In this document: piece after piece, positions 1 through 12,300 of the stretch
Layout of the letters: the number at the start of each line of letters is the position of its first letter
Numbering within the stretch: the first letter of the stretch is position 1
Assembly (NCBI GenBank): GCA_034336665.1
Contig: JAPFBE010000002.1
Span: 9,842,146 to 9,906,145, forward strand
Direction: 5' to 3'
Length of the DNA stretch: 64,000 nt
Source: Luscinia megarhynchos
Lineage: Eukaryota > Chordata > Aves > Passeriformes > Turdidae
Program-made: the position numbers and the translations under genes
The notes under the pieces: model-generated
Told to the model about the DNA's origin: nothing
Database searches by the model: none
The model's input: the letters and a program-made list of their open reading frames with translations, nothing else

Positions 1-1850
1 TCCTACGTAGCTGCCTAGGGACTTCTCCTTTAAAGGAGCTATGCTTCTCATCTATTAAAAGACTCTTTATCTTTTCCTAAGTTTTTCAAAGTTGTGTTTT
101 CAAGCAGGTACCAAAACTGCCAGTCCCAAAGTGGCCGGTACAGCTGCTTGAACAACCATCACTGAGATAACAGTGTCAGGGAAGTTCATGTTGGGGATGT
201 CTGGGCTAAAGGACTGTTCTTGCTGATTCCCATCAAAAAAGGGATATCAATATCCTGAATGAGAAAAAGCCTAGATGAGCATGAGACATAGTTAAAGCAG
301 GAGGGTTTACTTTTGGGAATAGATGGATATCTAATAAGATATGGCTTTCTTACCGAGAATATTTTACCATTTTGTTTCATTATCTTTGATAAGGTAAAAG
401 CATCCCTCATTGCTTTCTCCACATCTGGGGCTTGTAGAACATTGCTCTTTGTCCTGGTTTCATCTGGGATTGAGTTAATTTTCTTCCTAGTAACCAGTAC
501 AATGCTGTGGGCTTGGATTTAGCATGAGACTGATGCTGATAACACACTGATGGCTCAGTTGTTGCTCTGCAGTGCTCACCCTGAGCCAGGGTTTTCAGTT
601 CCCATGCTCTGCCAGTGAGGAGCTGCACAAGGACCTGGGAGGGAGCATGGCCAGGACAGCTGGCCCAAACTGGCCAAAGGGATATTCCAGACCATACAAT
701 GTCATGCCTGCTATATAAAGTGTGGGGAGTTGGGCTGGGAGGGGCATGTTCTTAGCTGCATGGGGAACTGGAAGGAAAGTGTGCTTTGTGGAGGAACTAT
801 CATGGTACCAGGTGTTTCCTGGCTGCAGAGGATCATTGGGGAAAACAACCAAATTTTGAGGGGCCACTTGTTATTTGTAACAGAGCTGCAACATTGGACG
901 AAGTACCAGAAGTTCTTCAAAATGAAGATTGCCAAATCTATGAACAGAAACCCATGTTTTCAGGTTACTTAGGCTCTTACCACAATTAGTTCAATATGCA
1001 AAATGTCATTATGGATCTAAAATCTTTCTTGCACTGTCAGCTGGGTCATGAAACAAGCAGGCTGTCTGTAATTATAAACTGTCTTTCAAATTTGCCTCTG
1101 CTAGTATGAACCAGTTCAGAGAACAGTCCTGTGCAAAACATGTGTCCAGTCAGGCACACGTTTGGGTAGTGTCATCAGTGGCACAGAAATAATCAGCCTG
1201 CCCAGAAGTACCACCTCTGCTAGCACCTCTCAGAAATAATGTAGCACTCTTATTCCAAGCAATTAAGCAGGCAGACTGTTTTTTCAGTGAGGTTTACTCT
1301 TGTTCATAGAAAAAAAAAATTAGACAAGGACTGTGTACCAAGACTGAGAAACTGAGAAATTTTAGAAATTTTAATTACTTAGAAGCTGTATTTAATCCAG
1401 ACCTTTTAAAGAGAAATAGAGAATAGTTTTACTTTTCAGCTTTGTAAGCACTCTTGTAATTTGCCTGTCTCCCTTTCCAACATCTTTTCCTAAACAAAAA
1501 TCCTGAAGACTAGAGACAGATAATGTTTGTCCGCAATCTTCCATGCTGGAATAACTATTCACTGTCTTGTGGAACACGGAACAGTTCTGGTACAGGGGTC
1601 AGAGAGCATAGGAAAGGGTGCAGAAAAATAAGGGTTTTTTTCTAGATAACCAAACATGTTTACTGATACTGACTTTTAAGTATCTCTATCATCTACTGAG
1701 CCAAGAGAATCTTCTTCTCACTAATATTTGCCCTGTTAGTGAGACACTTTGTGACTTGGTGTAAATAGTTGATTCAACAGCCACTCTCCTGTCTTGAATT
1801 TGGATTTTTGGAGTGTTACTAGTAATCGGTTACAAAGTGCATAAACTCAA
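1..1850. other. Intergenic DNA, no gene recognised
   Basis: No reading frame here has recognisable protein similarity, flanking splice sites in a sensible arrangement, or an initiator context. The short open frames on both strands overlap one another. From the usual vertebrate gene order, ADNP2 would be expected further left, beyond the window, but no ADNP2 coding exon is visible. Confidence 0.6.
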
Positions 1851-1851
1851 C

Positions 1852-1885
<34 letters not shown>

Positions 1886-1896
1886 GTATCTATATA
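1851..1896. repeat. (CATA)n / TA-rich microsatellite
   Basis: About seven uninterrupted CATA units grade into an alternating TATATGTATC tract. It lies directly beside the 3' end of a CR1 fragment, a common place for simple repeats to grow. Confidence 0.9.
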
Positions 1897-1898
1897 TT

Positions 1899-2135
1899 AG
1901 AATCACAAAATAGCTTGGATTAAAAGGGACCTTTAAGATCATCTCATTCCAAACCTCCTCCCATGGGCAGGGCAATTGCTTAAAGCCCCATCCAACCCAG
2001 CCTTGAACATTTCTAGGGATGGGGCATGCACAGCTTCTCTGAAAAACCTCTGCCAGTGCCTCACCACCCTCACAGTTAAGAATTTCTTCCTAATATCTAA
2101 TCTAAATCTACCCTCTTGGAGTCTCTGTAACCACT
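1899..2135 (-). mobile_element. CR1 LINE fragment, 3' end
   Basis: The plus strand reads as the reverse complement of the CR1 3' region. It starts near AGAATCAC, then a 'ggacctttaagatcat' block, 'gccccatccaacc', and 'caccctcacag..aagaatttcttcctaatatc'. The element therefore points to the minus strand with its 3' terminus at the left. It is 5'-truncated, as most avian CR1 copies are, and has no coding capacity. Confidence 0.85.
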
Positions 2136-2325
2136 AAACCAGCACTGCCCCATCATAAAGGTCACAAATTTCACCCTTCTGAACTTACACCCTCAGCTCT
2201 GAGTTTAATTTATTGATTAGTATGCTATCTATTTTCACATTCTTTTACTACTAATTTGTTTGTCTGTTATTTTGGACATTCTTCAAGCCTAAAGTTGCAC
2301 TTTGTTTCTATGCATAACTACCATT

Positions 2326-2512
2326 CACAGGAATGGGGCATCCACATCCCTGGGAGACATGTTCTGCTGTCTCACCACCCTCACAGTAAGGAATTTCTTC
2401 CTAATATCTAATCTCAACCTACCCTCTGTCAGTTTAAAGCCATTTCCTCTTATACTTTCACTACATGCCCTTGTAGGAAGTTCTCCTCCAGCTCTCTTTA
2501 GCCCCCTTTAGG
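2326..2512 (-). mobile_element. CR1 LINE fragment
   Basis: A second CR1 piece in the same orientation. It begins at the 'ggaatggggcatccaca' block and runs through 'cagtttaaagccattt' to 'gcccttgta'. It overlaps in consensus position with the neighbouring fragment, so it is a separate insertion and not a continuation. Confidence 0.8.
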
Positions 2513-2519
2513 CACAGTT

Positions 2520-5500
2520 TATCAATTTTAAAAACCTAGACAATTAAATTCCTCTGTATATTAATACCATCAGTAATTTTACCATATTGACAATCTCATG
2601 TGGTTTCAGGTGGACAAAAAGAAAAAAATTAAGTCCTTTTTGACAGCTATCTTATAGGTGTGTAGGGACTCTTAAAGAGAAACAATAGCCTTTTGGGGTT
2701 GAATGGTCATCTGGCCAGTCACATCCTCACACAAGCACAATCAGCAAGAACCTTCCTCTTTACCAAATTCCCACAGGATTTGTTGAAAAATTGTGTGACC
2801 TTTATTCACAGTCCTGGAGAGTAAAGCTTATCCCCTCAGGCAGCAGTGCCATAAACTGCATCACACTGACCCACCAGTGTTTCACCTCTTGGAGCTTTCT
2901 CAGTGGCTGGCACTTTCTCCAAGGAAACTTCTAAAATGAAAGTTCAGCTAATTCTGGCTGAGGGTATTTCTTTTCCTAGGAGAAGATATCCATTGTTAAA
3001 GTGACTAGACATGGATTTCTGCTCCAACCTGAAAAAATGGGAGCAGGCAAATGTTGCTGGAGGCATGAACAGGTCATGCAGTGTGAAATTATTACTAGAA
3101 TTACTGGAGAAAAATTATTGAAACTGAAGTTATATCCAGATCCTGAGAGAGGTTGTAATGGTAAGGAAACTTCCAGGGTGGAATGTGGTTGGCATGTAAG
3201 GAATCTGTTCCCCAGGCAAACATAGCCTGCAGCTTTAGATGTTGGCAACACTGGGGGAGCTTCTGAGCTGACCTTAGAAGGAGTGGAGGGTGGAGCAGAG
3301 TGGAGAAACCACAGGCAGGCTCAGTTGTAAATCACTGCCAGTATGGAACTAAATGGTGCCCTACAGCTAAACAACCACAGAGCATCTGCCACACAAGAGA
3401 TATATTGGTTGCTAAACTAGCAATTGCTTGATTTTGTGGTAAAATTCTGTTCTGTAGATGGCATTTGCTCATTATAACACCAAGAATCATCTCCATCCCA
3501 AAAGCTACCTGCCTCCTAGGTGTGACCACCACTCACTGAGCATTTGCTCTATATTTTTCCAAACTATACTTTTAAAATCAAAATCAGAAAATTCTACACC
3601 AATCTGTAACAAAGGTATGTATGACAAGAGTCACTCAAACATAAAAAAAATAGTACAGTGCCTTCTTGTGTGTCAGGCAGGATATTTTTGTAGGAAAGGC
3701 ACACATTGTGCAAAGTCCTGGTGACAACTCACCTATACCACTGTGGACATTTCTCATTTCTCAGGTTCAAGTAGAAGAAATTCCATCTGAGATGAAGGCA
3801 AACAGACTGAAGCATGGAGGGCCTATGGAATAAGAAGACAACTAGCAAGGCAAGACAACAGCTGAGAGGGCTGTCATCACTTTCAAGAAAGATAGCAAGG
3901 TTGAGGTCCAAGGAAGATAAAAAAGCTACTGGAGTGCAAGGAAAAATTATGGTTAACAGCACAACCCAATTCACTGCTTCTTTCCAAAAGGAAAACCTCA
4001 CCACCAACAGTACAGTAGCAAATATCCCTTGGTGTGTTGGGAAGAATGGTGAGGAAACCATGCATGCTCTCTATGCCTCTGCAAAGTTCACACAGAGGAA
4101 ACCAAAACCCTATCTTTCACCTCTCATGTCACCACAACCTTATTTACATAGTCTGAATGTACATATCCATTTTGGCACCAACATCGAAAGTTCACAAGCA
4201 TAGTACATTCCTTCCTCTTTTCAAGGCTCAAAAAACTGAATCCTAAAGGAAGAAGAGACTTACCAGGCTTACCATGAATGGAGGTGCACAAATAACTTTC
4301 AGAAAGATTTAAGTCACCAAGGAGCTTTGAAAGTTTTACCCTGTGGATGGATCCCATATAAACACAGCCAACTGGGCAGCTTAGTTTCAGTGGGAAAAGG
4401 GGATGTGAGGGTGATAGCAACAATGGGCTGTTTTACAGTTTGGAATTTTGCCTGATTGTGCTTTGGGCATGGATCCAAATGTTCTATGTCTGAAAATAAC
4501 CAGCCTTTCCACCCCACCTCCTCCTCCTTGTTTTTCAAAGCCTATGTTGTTTCCAAAGTGGTCTCTTGGCACTGTTCATTCCAGCCAATGGAATATATTT
4601 GGTTACATTTTGGCTTTTGAGCCAAAAGTGTAGTGATGGCTCCAGGCTGAGGGAGAACAAGGCTTGTGAATGTCCTAGGAGATGTGACCAGTTTGTACAT
4701 TGAGGAGGCAGGTCTTGCTCACACACTCAGGGAGTTTCCAGTTGCTAGCACCAAGATCAGGAAGGAGTTTTCCCCAGTGCAGATTGGCACTAGTCCATGG
4801 GGCTTTTTGCCTTCCCCTTCAGCATCAAGCATGCCCACTGTTCAGGGCTCTCCAGTCCCTTTCTTCCAGGCTGCTCATGCACCTGGAAGATGGCCTGCAG
4901 CTGAAGGGAGGAAGGCATTTTTCCCCACATGGTGGGCTAGCAAGTGTCTCTAGGAGTTTTTATGCCTTTGTCGGCAGCACTGAGCACAGCCCTTTGCCAG
5001 GGCTCCTCTGGGCCCTTTCAGCTCTGTTCCTGCCTGCTGCCCTTGCACTTCCCGGGCACTATTGCTGCCCTGGCTCCCTCTGACTCTTGTGCCTGCTGCA
5101 GGCTTGGAGTAACAGTGAGCTCTTCTCTTCACGTCACTCCATTTTCCAAGGGGCTCTTGTTTCTGGTGAACAGCCTTGGAAGCCTTCCTTCCTTGCTTAG
5201 AAAGGCTCCAGGCTTGCTGCCCCATCCAGAGGCTTGGATGCCAAATGGCCTACTGCTATTGTTCAGCTCTTCCAGAATACAAGTGTGGAGCAGGCACAAG
5301 AGCACATTTTGTTCATCCTTGGCCAAGAGGCACGGTGGAGCACATTTTGGAAGGCAGAAAGTGTGCTTGTCATCGATGTGGGTCCTATTTTGGATAACAT
5401 CCCATGGTGCCATATACCTCTTTGCTTTCTTCTTTTGTATGTGGTCAGTACCAATCCTCATTTTTCTCATTCCTCACTCTTAAGGAAACAGAGACTGCTT

Positions 5501-5830
5501 GGCCTATATTCCTGCTGCTGGTCTCTGTGCCTCTGTAGCTTTTCATTGCTAGACTGCAAGGGATGATTTTTCAATCTTCATTCTTCAAAGGAAGAATCCA
5601 CCAGCCTACTCCTGGCTACATGTGCATTGTGTTAATGCTTGCAAGCACTGGCTATGAAACAGATTCAGAAAAATAAAAAAAATTACATAACTTAAATTCA
5701 GTTATAAAAACAAAATGCCATTTCCCGTTGTAATCTTTCAGATTTGTGTCCTTGGACATGTTTTTGAAGATGAAAAAGCCTTGGTATTTCAGGCAAATAA
5801 CAGTCTCACCGTTATTTAACTCATGGTGAG
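2520..5830. other. Intergenic DNA, no gene recognised
   Basis: Several open frames of 90-180 codons occur around 3.7-5.6 kb, but they lie in overlapping frames on both strands. They show no domain signature, no conserved neighbouring exons and no coding-like structure. I see no RNA gene. The DNA is of ordinary composition. Confidence 0.55.
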
Positions 5831-5836
5831 TGTAGG

Positions 5837-6113
5837 GAATAGAATAGAATAGAATAGAATAGAATAGAATAGAATAGAATAGAATAGAATAGAATAGAAT
5901 AGAATAGAATAGAATAGAATAGAATAGAATAGAATAGAATAGAATAGAAATAGAATAGAATAGAATAGAATAGAATAGAATAGAATAGAATAGAATAGAA
6001 TAGAATAGAATAGAATAGAATAGAATAGAATAGAATAGAATAGAATAGAATAGAATAGAATAGAATAGAATAGAATAGAATAGAATAGAATAGAATAGAA
6101 TAGAATAGAATAG
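5837..6113. repeat. (AGAAT)n pentanucleotide array, about 55 units
   Basis: A nearly pure pentamer array of AGAAT (ATTCT on the other strand). One visible phase slip occurs near 5947, where an extra A is inserted; elsewhere the units are perfect. The open frames that encode Tyr-Ser-Ile-Leu-Phe repeats across it arise only from the repeat period and are not genes. Confidence 0.97.
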
Positions 6114-6939
6114 TTCTGCAATGTTATGCCCAGAGTTTTGCATGACAAGCTATGACACACATCTGAGTGCTCTATCCAGGAGAGCAGCTCTCTGCAAGTG
6201 TCAGACACACCTACAGCATCACTCAGGCTGAGCTGGAACATGTCCCTGCAGCCCTGGGCAGGAGTGGGGAGGGCAGCCTGTAAGCACAGCCAGGACCTGG
6301 CAGAAGACCTGCACTGATCATGGGCTCTCCTGTAGACACTGATGACTGGCCACTTTGGAGAGAGCATTTTGGGGCAGATGGACCTCAGCTCTATGGAGCA
6401 CTGTTGTTCTCTGGGTCTTGTGTTTTAACAGGTTTTTCCAAGGGAAGTGGCTCATGTATTTCTACAGCTGAGTACAATGAGGAAAAAAAATCCACAGGCA
6501 AATGAACATGTATTGCTCACATCAAACAGTTCGTAACCATTTAGTTCTGAAGCACCTCCTGCTCCTGACTGAGGGATTGATCTCAAAGCCTGGATCTCTG
6601 ATCTAAGTGTCAGAGATGTGGGGCGTTGGCCATCCTGTGGAAGCCCAGCTAAACTGGATAAACACAGAAGACTTTCAAAAAATACAGTTTCCATGTGCTT
6701 TTTGCAAATGTGTTCAGGTGATCAAATGCTGTTGAAGTGATCCACATGAAAAGGTTCATGCCTCCTTCCTACAAAGTGACAGAGCCAATGACCAAGCTGG
6801 GACAAAACTTCCTATTCCATCCCTTCTTCTAGTGCAGGGCTGAGAAGAAATGCCATCAAAGATATCCTGAGTATCCAGCGGTAAGGAAAGGAGGAGGTAG
6901 CAACAAGAGCCAAATCAAATTGGATCAAATAAAATTGAA

Positions 6940-8040
6940 TTAAAGAGCTGAGTTGTAAGGGATGATCATCGAGTCCGACTGCCTGACTACTTCAGGGCTG
7001 ACCAAAATAAAAAATATGGTATTAAGGGCGTTGTCCAAATGTCTTTTAAACACTGACAGGCTTGACCTCTTCTCTCAGGAACCTGTTCCAGGGTTTGATC
7101 ACCCACTGGGCAAAGAAATGCTTCCACATGTCAAGTCTGAACCTCTTCTGAGTGGGCACAGCTTTGAGCCATTCCCATATGACCTAACACCGGGTCCCAG
7201 GGAAAAGAAGGACCTTTTCCCCTTCCTTGCCTCAGAAAGTTGTAGAGACCAGTGAGGTTGCCCCTCAGCCTCCCTCTCCAAACAAGAAAATCCCAGTCCT
7301 GAGCTGCTCCTCACAGGACAGCCTGCCAGCCCTTCCACAGCTTTGGTGCCTTCCTCTGGATGCATTCAGGGACCTTCACATCCTTTTCAAATTTTGGGGC
7401 CCAGAAGCACACACAACACTCAGGATTCAGCCACACCAACACCCCCAGGACATGGTTTGCCCCCGGGGCTGCCCGGCACACACTGCTGACTCCTGTTGAG
7501 CATCCTGCCAGCCAGCACCCCCAGACCCCTCCCACAGGGCTGCTCTCCAGCCACTCCTCACCCAATTTAGACTTGTGCTTGCCATTACTCCTTCCTAGGT
7601 GCAGAATCTGGCAGTTATCCTTGTTCAATTTCATGCCACTGATGTTTGCCCAAATGCTCCAAGCTACCCGGGTCCCTCTGCAAGGCCTCCCATCCCTTGG
7701 GAGCGCCAACAGCACTTCCCAGTTTGGAATCACCAGCAAACTTGCTCATGGTCCATTCAACTCCTGCGTCCAGATCACTGAGAAGATATATTAAACAGAA
7801 CTGGCCCTAGGATTGATCCCTGAGGAACACCCGTGGTGACCAGTCACCAGCCAGATGTGTCCCTGTTCACTGCAACCCTTGAGCTCTGCCCTTCAGCCAA
7901 ATCTTCACCATGAACCCACTCGTCCTACAGCTGGAAAATTTGTACATCACAGGATGCTGTGAGGTACAGTACCAAAAGCCTTTAAAAACACAAGAAAATT
8001 ACATCCACCACATTCCCTTCATCTGCTGGGCAGGTGACCT
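6940..8040 (-). mobile_element. CR1 LINE, about 1.1 kb with reverse-transcriptase C-terminus
   Basis: The plus strand is the reverse complement of a longer CR1 copy. It contains 'atcgagtccgactgcctgac', 'aacctgttccagggtttgatcac', 'ttggggcccagaagcacac' and 'gaactggccctaggattgatccctg'. Translated on the minus strand around 7.5-7.7 kb it gives the typical CR1 polyprotein end, including MKLNKDNCQILHLGRSN. The frame is interrupted and the element is inactive. It differs in subfamily from the short 3'-end copies nearby. Confidence 0.88.
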
Positions 8041-8199
8041 TATTACAGGATACTAAATTATTTCAACTGGACTTTTTTTTTATGCATCTCCATTGACTAT
8101 GACTGATGATTGCAGTGTTCTGTAAGTATAGTGATAGGACAAGTCCTAAATTTAAAAGGAAAAGAGAGATATAGATTGCATATGAGGAAGAAATTGTTC

Positions 8200-8388
8200 T
8201 GTCAGTGGTGAGGCACTGGCACAGGTTATCCAGAGAAGTTTGTCCAGGATGCCCCAAGATCAGGTTGAATGGGGCTCTGGGCAAGCTGGTCCAGTGAAAG
8301 ATGTCCCCAGCCCATGGCCAGGGGCTTGGGTCTAGATGATCTTTAAGGTCTCTTCCAACCCAAACCATTCAGTGATTCTGCTATATGG
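8200..8388 (+). mobile_element. CR1 LINE 3' fragment
   Basis: It reads on the plus strand as 'gtgaggcactggcacaggtt', 'tccaggatgcccca', then 'gatctttaaggtctcttccaaccc' and a degenerate ATTCTATG-type tail. This is opposite in orientation to most CR1 copies in this window. Confidence 0.85.
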
Positions 8389-8389
8389 T

Positions 8390-9020
8390 AGGGCAACCTC
8401 CTCTGTGTTGACTTTCTTTAGCCCCCCCATTAACTACTGGAATTCAGTTTTCTGTATTTCTGGTAGAATTCTCTTTTACTACCTTGTTCATTGTCATTTC
8501 TTTGAGCTTGCAGTCTTCTGACTTTATACACTCATGCTATCATTTTTTATGTGCTTTGAGTCAGAAAGCTTTATTCTCTCTTTTTATATGATTCCCTATT
8601 CATTTTCAAATCTGTTTCTGGGACATTCTTCCCTGCTGCTCTTTCTCTGCTTTTCAAGTTGTTAATACATTTTCTAAGTCAACATTTTATCTGATTTTAC
8701 CCAATGGATAAGCAGTTCTCCATTCTTTTTATGATTGTAGTTCCCCTTGCAAAACTATAAATTTATTTTCTTTCAGGGCTGTAACTTTATTTGCCATCAT
8801 TTCAATGAGTTTCAAATTCTTGTAGAAAGTGTTCTCCCATTAAAACTGGTCCTCAAGAGAAGACCCTGTCCTCATCTCTGTGTGATGAAGCTGAACACCA
8901 CTGTCATTATTTTGCTTCCCTCTTCCTTCCTGATAACAAAATTACAGGCACCATCACTTAGTGGTAACTTTAACACAGGTCACTAAAAAAATTGTAATAA
9001 TAGTTAAAAGAAATATCACA
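8390..9020. other. Intergenic DNA downstream of RBFA
   Basis: AT-rich sequence with no gene signature. It separates the RBFA polyadenylation region from the CR1 cluster. Confidence 0.5.
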
Positions 9021-9036
9021 ATATAGAAGCTGTAAT

Positions 9037-9042
9037 TTTATT
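9037..9042 (-). other. RBFA polyadenylation signal (AATAAA)
   Basis: The minus strand has a canonical AATAAA about 300 nt past the RBFA stop codon, which gives a compact 3' UTR. It is the nearest canonical hexamer I found on the transcribed strand. Confidence 0.6.
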
Positions 9043-9343
9043 GGAAATAATCAACACAACTGCAAGAAGTTTTAACTCAGTGCTGCAATAGGTATACTTT
9101 ATCATTACAAAACTGCTCTTGGTTGAAAGTCCTTCAACTGCAGCAGCTTGAAAGCTGCTTAACAGAATGGCAGGTTTCTGACATACTTTGTGCTAGCAAA
9201 CCTGCTCACATGGCAAATCTATTAATGTGAACGAGGAAGTGGTAAGTATGTTGTACAAAATGAATATTTCAGTAGCTATGGCAGTCCATTTTTTTTTTTT
9301 GTTATTGGGCAGCCTTCATTTTGAAGGGAGTGACTTTTTCACT

Positions 9344-12300
9344 TCATTTCAGTTTACCAGTAGACTGACTTGAAGTTTTGTCATCATCCACCTCCAATTC
9401 ATTCACCTCTTCCAGTAATTCATCCTGCAGCTCATAGTCTGAGGCTGATTCAGTGTTATCATCCCAGTAATCAGCTTCACAACTGTCCAGTAAGTGTTTC
9501 TGTGGCAGAACGTCATCATCGTCAGGAGGATTCCTCGCTTTTTTCTTTTTCATTTTCTTTTGAATCTTAGAAAGCTGCTGCTGCTGCTTCTCTGTCCAGG
9601 CAATGTTTTCTGTATGTCTTGATGCTTTCATTTTTTTATAGTCCATTATCTGTTTATTCAGCAGTTCATGATCAACACCAAACAGATTAAGCCGCATGGG
9701 TGAATCCGAAGATTGAGTTGTTGAAGGGAAGAGTTTACTGTGGGAAAGAAAACAAATATTGGCTTGGATTTTTTTCCCCACATATATTTCTATTTTTGAC
9801 AACTTCAGTAACACAGGCTCTGTGTTCCCAATGTTTCAAAGGAAGAGATACCTCCCATATCATGTGTCCAAGGACAGTCTGTGTCAACAGGTTTAATGGG
9901 AGAAAGCCAATAAAGCAACAACATGCCAGATGAAACTGCTTGTCTCTGGGAAAAAGTGTACATAGCTGAGCACTGGATCTGGGAGCCCCAATGAACTCAA
10001 GACTTCTCCCAGCTCTTCCAAGAAGTGAGAAGCAGCAGCCTGTGCCCAAAACACACCAGAGCAATGCAAACCTTATGCTGGACTTGACTATTTCCCCAAG
10101 TCACAGAGGAAGATGTTAGGTGCCCTTTGGGAAATCTGTCACAGGAATGACTTCCCACAGGAAGCTATTTGTGATCCACACCTGATGGACCATCCTGTGA
10201 GATGCTGAGGCACAGAATGTACCAGAATTCTACCAACAGATGGCAGCACACTGGTGCAAATGCTGCTGGCTTTGAGAGCATCCAGTCTATAGAACCACTA
10301 TTCCAATAGGTTATTCAGCCCTATCTCTCAATGGTTAAAAATCCCAAACAGAAGAAAGTTAAATGAATTTAGGAAGATTTGTCAGTAAATTTGCAATCCA
10401 AGTATAACAAACCAAACTTACATCAGGAAAAAGTGGACAAGTAAAGCAGTGCTGGTAAATGCACTTTTCATCCTCATGAGACAATCACCAGCAAGAAACA
10501 AGTATTGCTGCTGCAGAGCATTTTTAAAATTTTGATTATCATCAACACGTCAAGTATTGAAATCTTAGAAATTCTACATGTATTTCCCTCATAAAAGTAA
10601 GATATTAAATACCAGAACAAGTATCAGGTCAGCAGAGATGAAAATGGACACTCATAGAGTTCTGAACCAAAAAGACCCACCTTGAATCGTTTTGAGATGT
10701 TTCTTCTTCTGGAGGTCCAAAATCAGCAATTGCCAGTAAGTCCTCGACCTATAAACACAGGAAGGCAACACATATTAAAGATCCTGTTTAAATCTACTTT
10801 GTTCTCATCTACACAAGAAACAGACAAGTATCCAACAGCAAATATGTTCTTTTCTATGTCTGAAATATTTAGCACAACCAGTTCAAAACAGCCTTTTCCT
10901 TCTTTTACATGGAAGTGCTTATACTTCTTGGCTGGGATGTTTTGTCAAATAGTGGATCCAGAAACTCCGACGCAGTTTTTTGCCTCATGTGCTTTATGAA
11001 CCCTTGGCTAGGGATTGTCTGACCTACATATTTTTTGGTTTATTTGTTCTTATCTCAGTCTTGCAAATCCTTTTCCATAACATCCTTACACTTATCTTCT
11101 CCCTTTGTGTAAGTTTGTATTTCTCTTATAAGCAACTATGGAGTTCCCAGATACCTTTTAACATGGCCTCTAACCAGTAAATGCTACTAATCTATTATAT
11201 GCAGTGCTTACAGACAATACATAATTGTGAAAATTTTCTCTTGTTTGAAATTTAATTTCAGCCTTTCTTTACATTAATTCCCTTCCAAACCATTGTATTA
11301 TTCTAAGAGTTTAATTGGATGTTTTTCCCTTACTTACAATACTTAAAAACCAAGTTCAGCTTGTTATTTCAATCTGTGATTGACATAAACCTGATGAACT
11401 GTGAAGTGGGAGAAAATGATCCATCTATCTGCTCCCCAGTGTCATTCCCTGACAGAAGTGATATAAAGAGGGCTTTTACTTGTTTTCTGTGAAACTCAGA
11501 ATTTTTCTGATTACAGAAAGTTCAAGCAGTACACTGCATTTCTAGAGAATCTGAAATTCTTTTTATCTCTTCCAGCTCCGCTCATGCACACAGCAGGAGC
11601 CCCTAAGGGTCTAACAGTAATTGGCTGTAACAGTAACACTATTATAAATAACAAGGCACTTCAGGGCACAGAAACATGAACCTGTTCTTTTCAACTTCAC
11701 ATCAACAGCTTGAGGAAACATTTCTCATCAAATTCTACTCGTTGGGGTCATGTTTCTTTTCTGGAAATCCCACTATTTTAGAGATCTCACTTCACAGTCT
11801 CAATGACAGCAAATTCCTAGGAAACATCAGTATTCTAGTAATATATAATAGTAAAAATTCTAGTCAACTAGTTCAAACTATCAACAGCTTGACAGGAAAC
11901 ATGAAATAGTAAAGACAATTTTAAAAGTTAAGGAAAAAATGTAGTATGAATAAGCCTACATCCCCTATGCAAATATTTGCACTTCCCTACAAACATTTTA
12001 ACAATTCACAGATGGAAAAAGATATGGGGGAAAAAAATTAAAAAAAACCCCACTGGTTATTCAATTGAATCTTAAAAGCACACAACATTTAAAATGTGGA
12101 AAACAGCTCCTCCAACCTCAAATCTATAATTATATACACCAGGCAACCCTATATTATTCCTTAAAATGGTAATATGTATTTTTTTAATTTTTTCACTGGC
12201 CTAATGATACTGCCTACGATTCTTCTACATATTATATAGGCCTCAATCTTACCCAGAATTGTTTGTTAAAATGATTTTTGCAGCTATAGAGAGAAACTGA

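Noticed and set aside
3814..4203. 129-codon plus-strand frame, Lys/Ser-rich
   Set aside because: No family resemblance, no initiator context of note and no conserved neighbours; treated as chance.
4944..5483. 179-codon plus-strand frame and several overlapping frames at 4.7-5.6 kb
   Set aside because: No recognisable domain, no splice partners, and open frames on both strands over the same bases, which points to composition rather than coding.
5652..6367. Two long minus-strand frames encoding Tyr-Ser-Ile-Leu-Phe repeats
   Set aside because: They are created only by the AGAAT pentamer array. All frames of a 5-bp repeat without a stop stay open, and the flanks have no coding character.
7311..7739. 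142-codon minus-strand frame
   Set aside because: It is the decayed end of the CR1 reverse-transcriptase frame, not a host gene.
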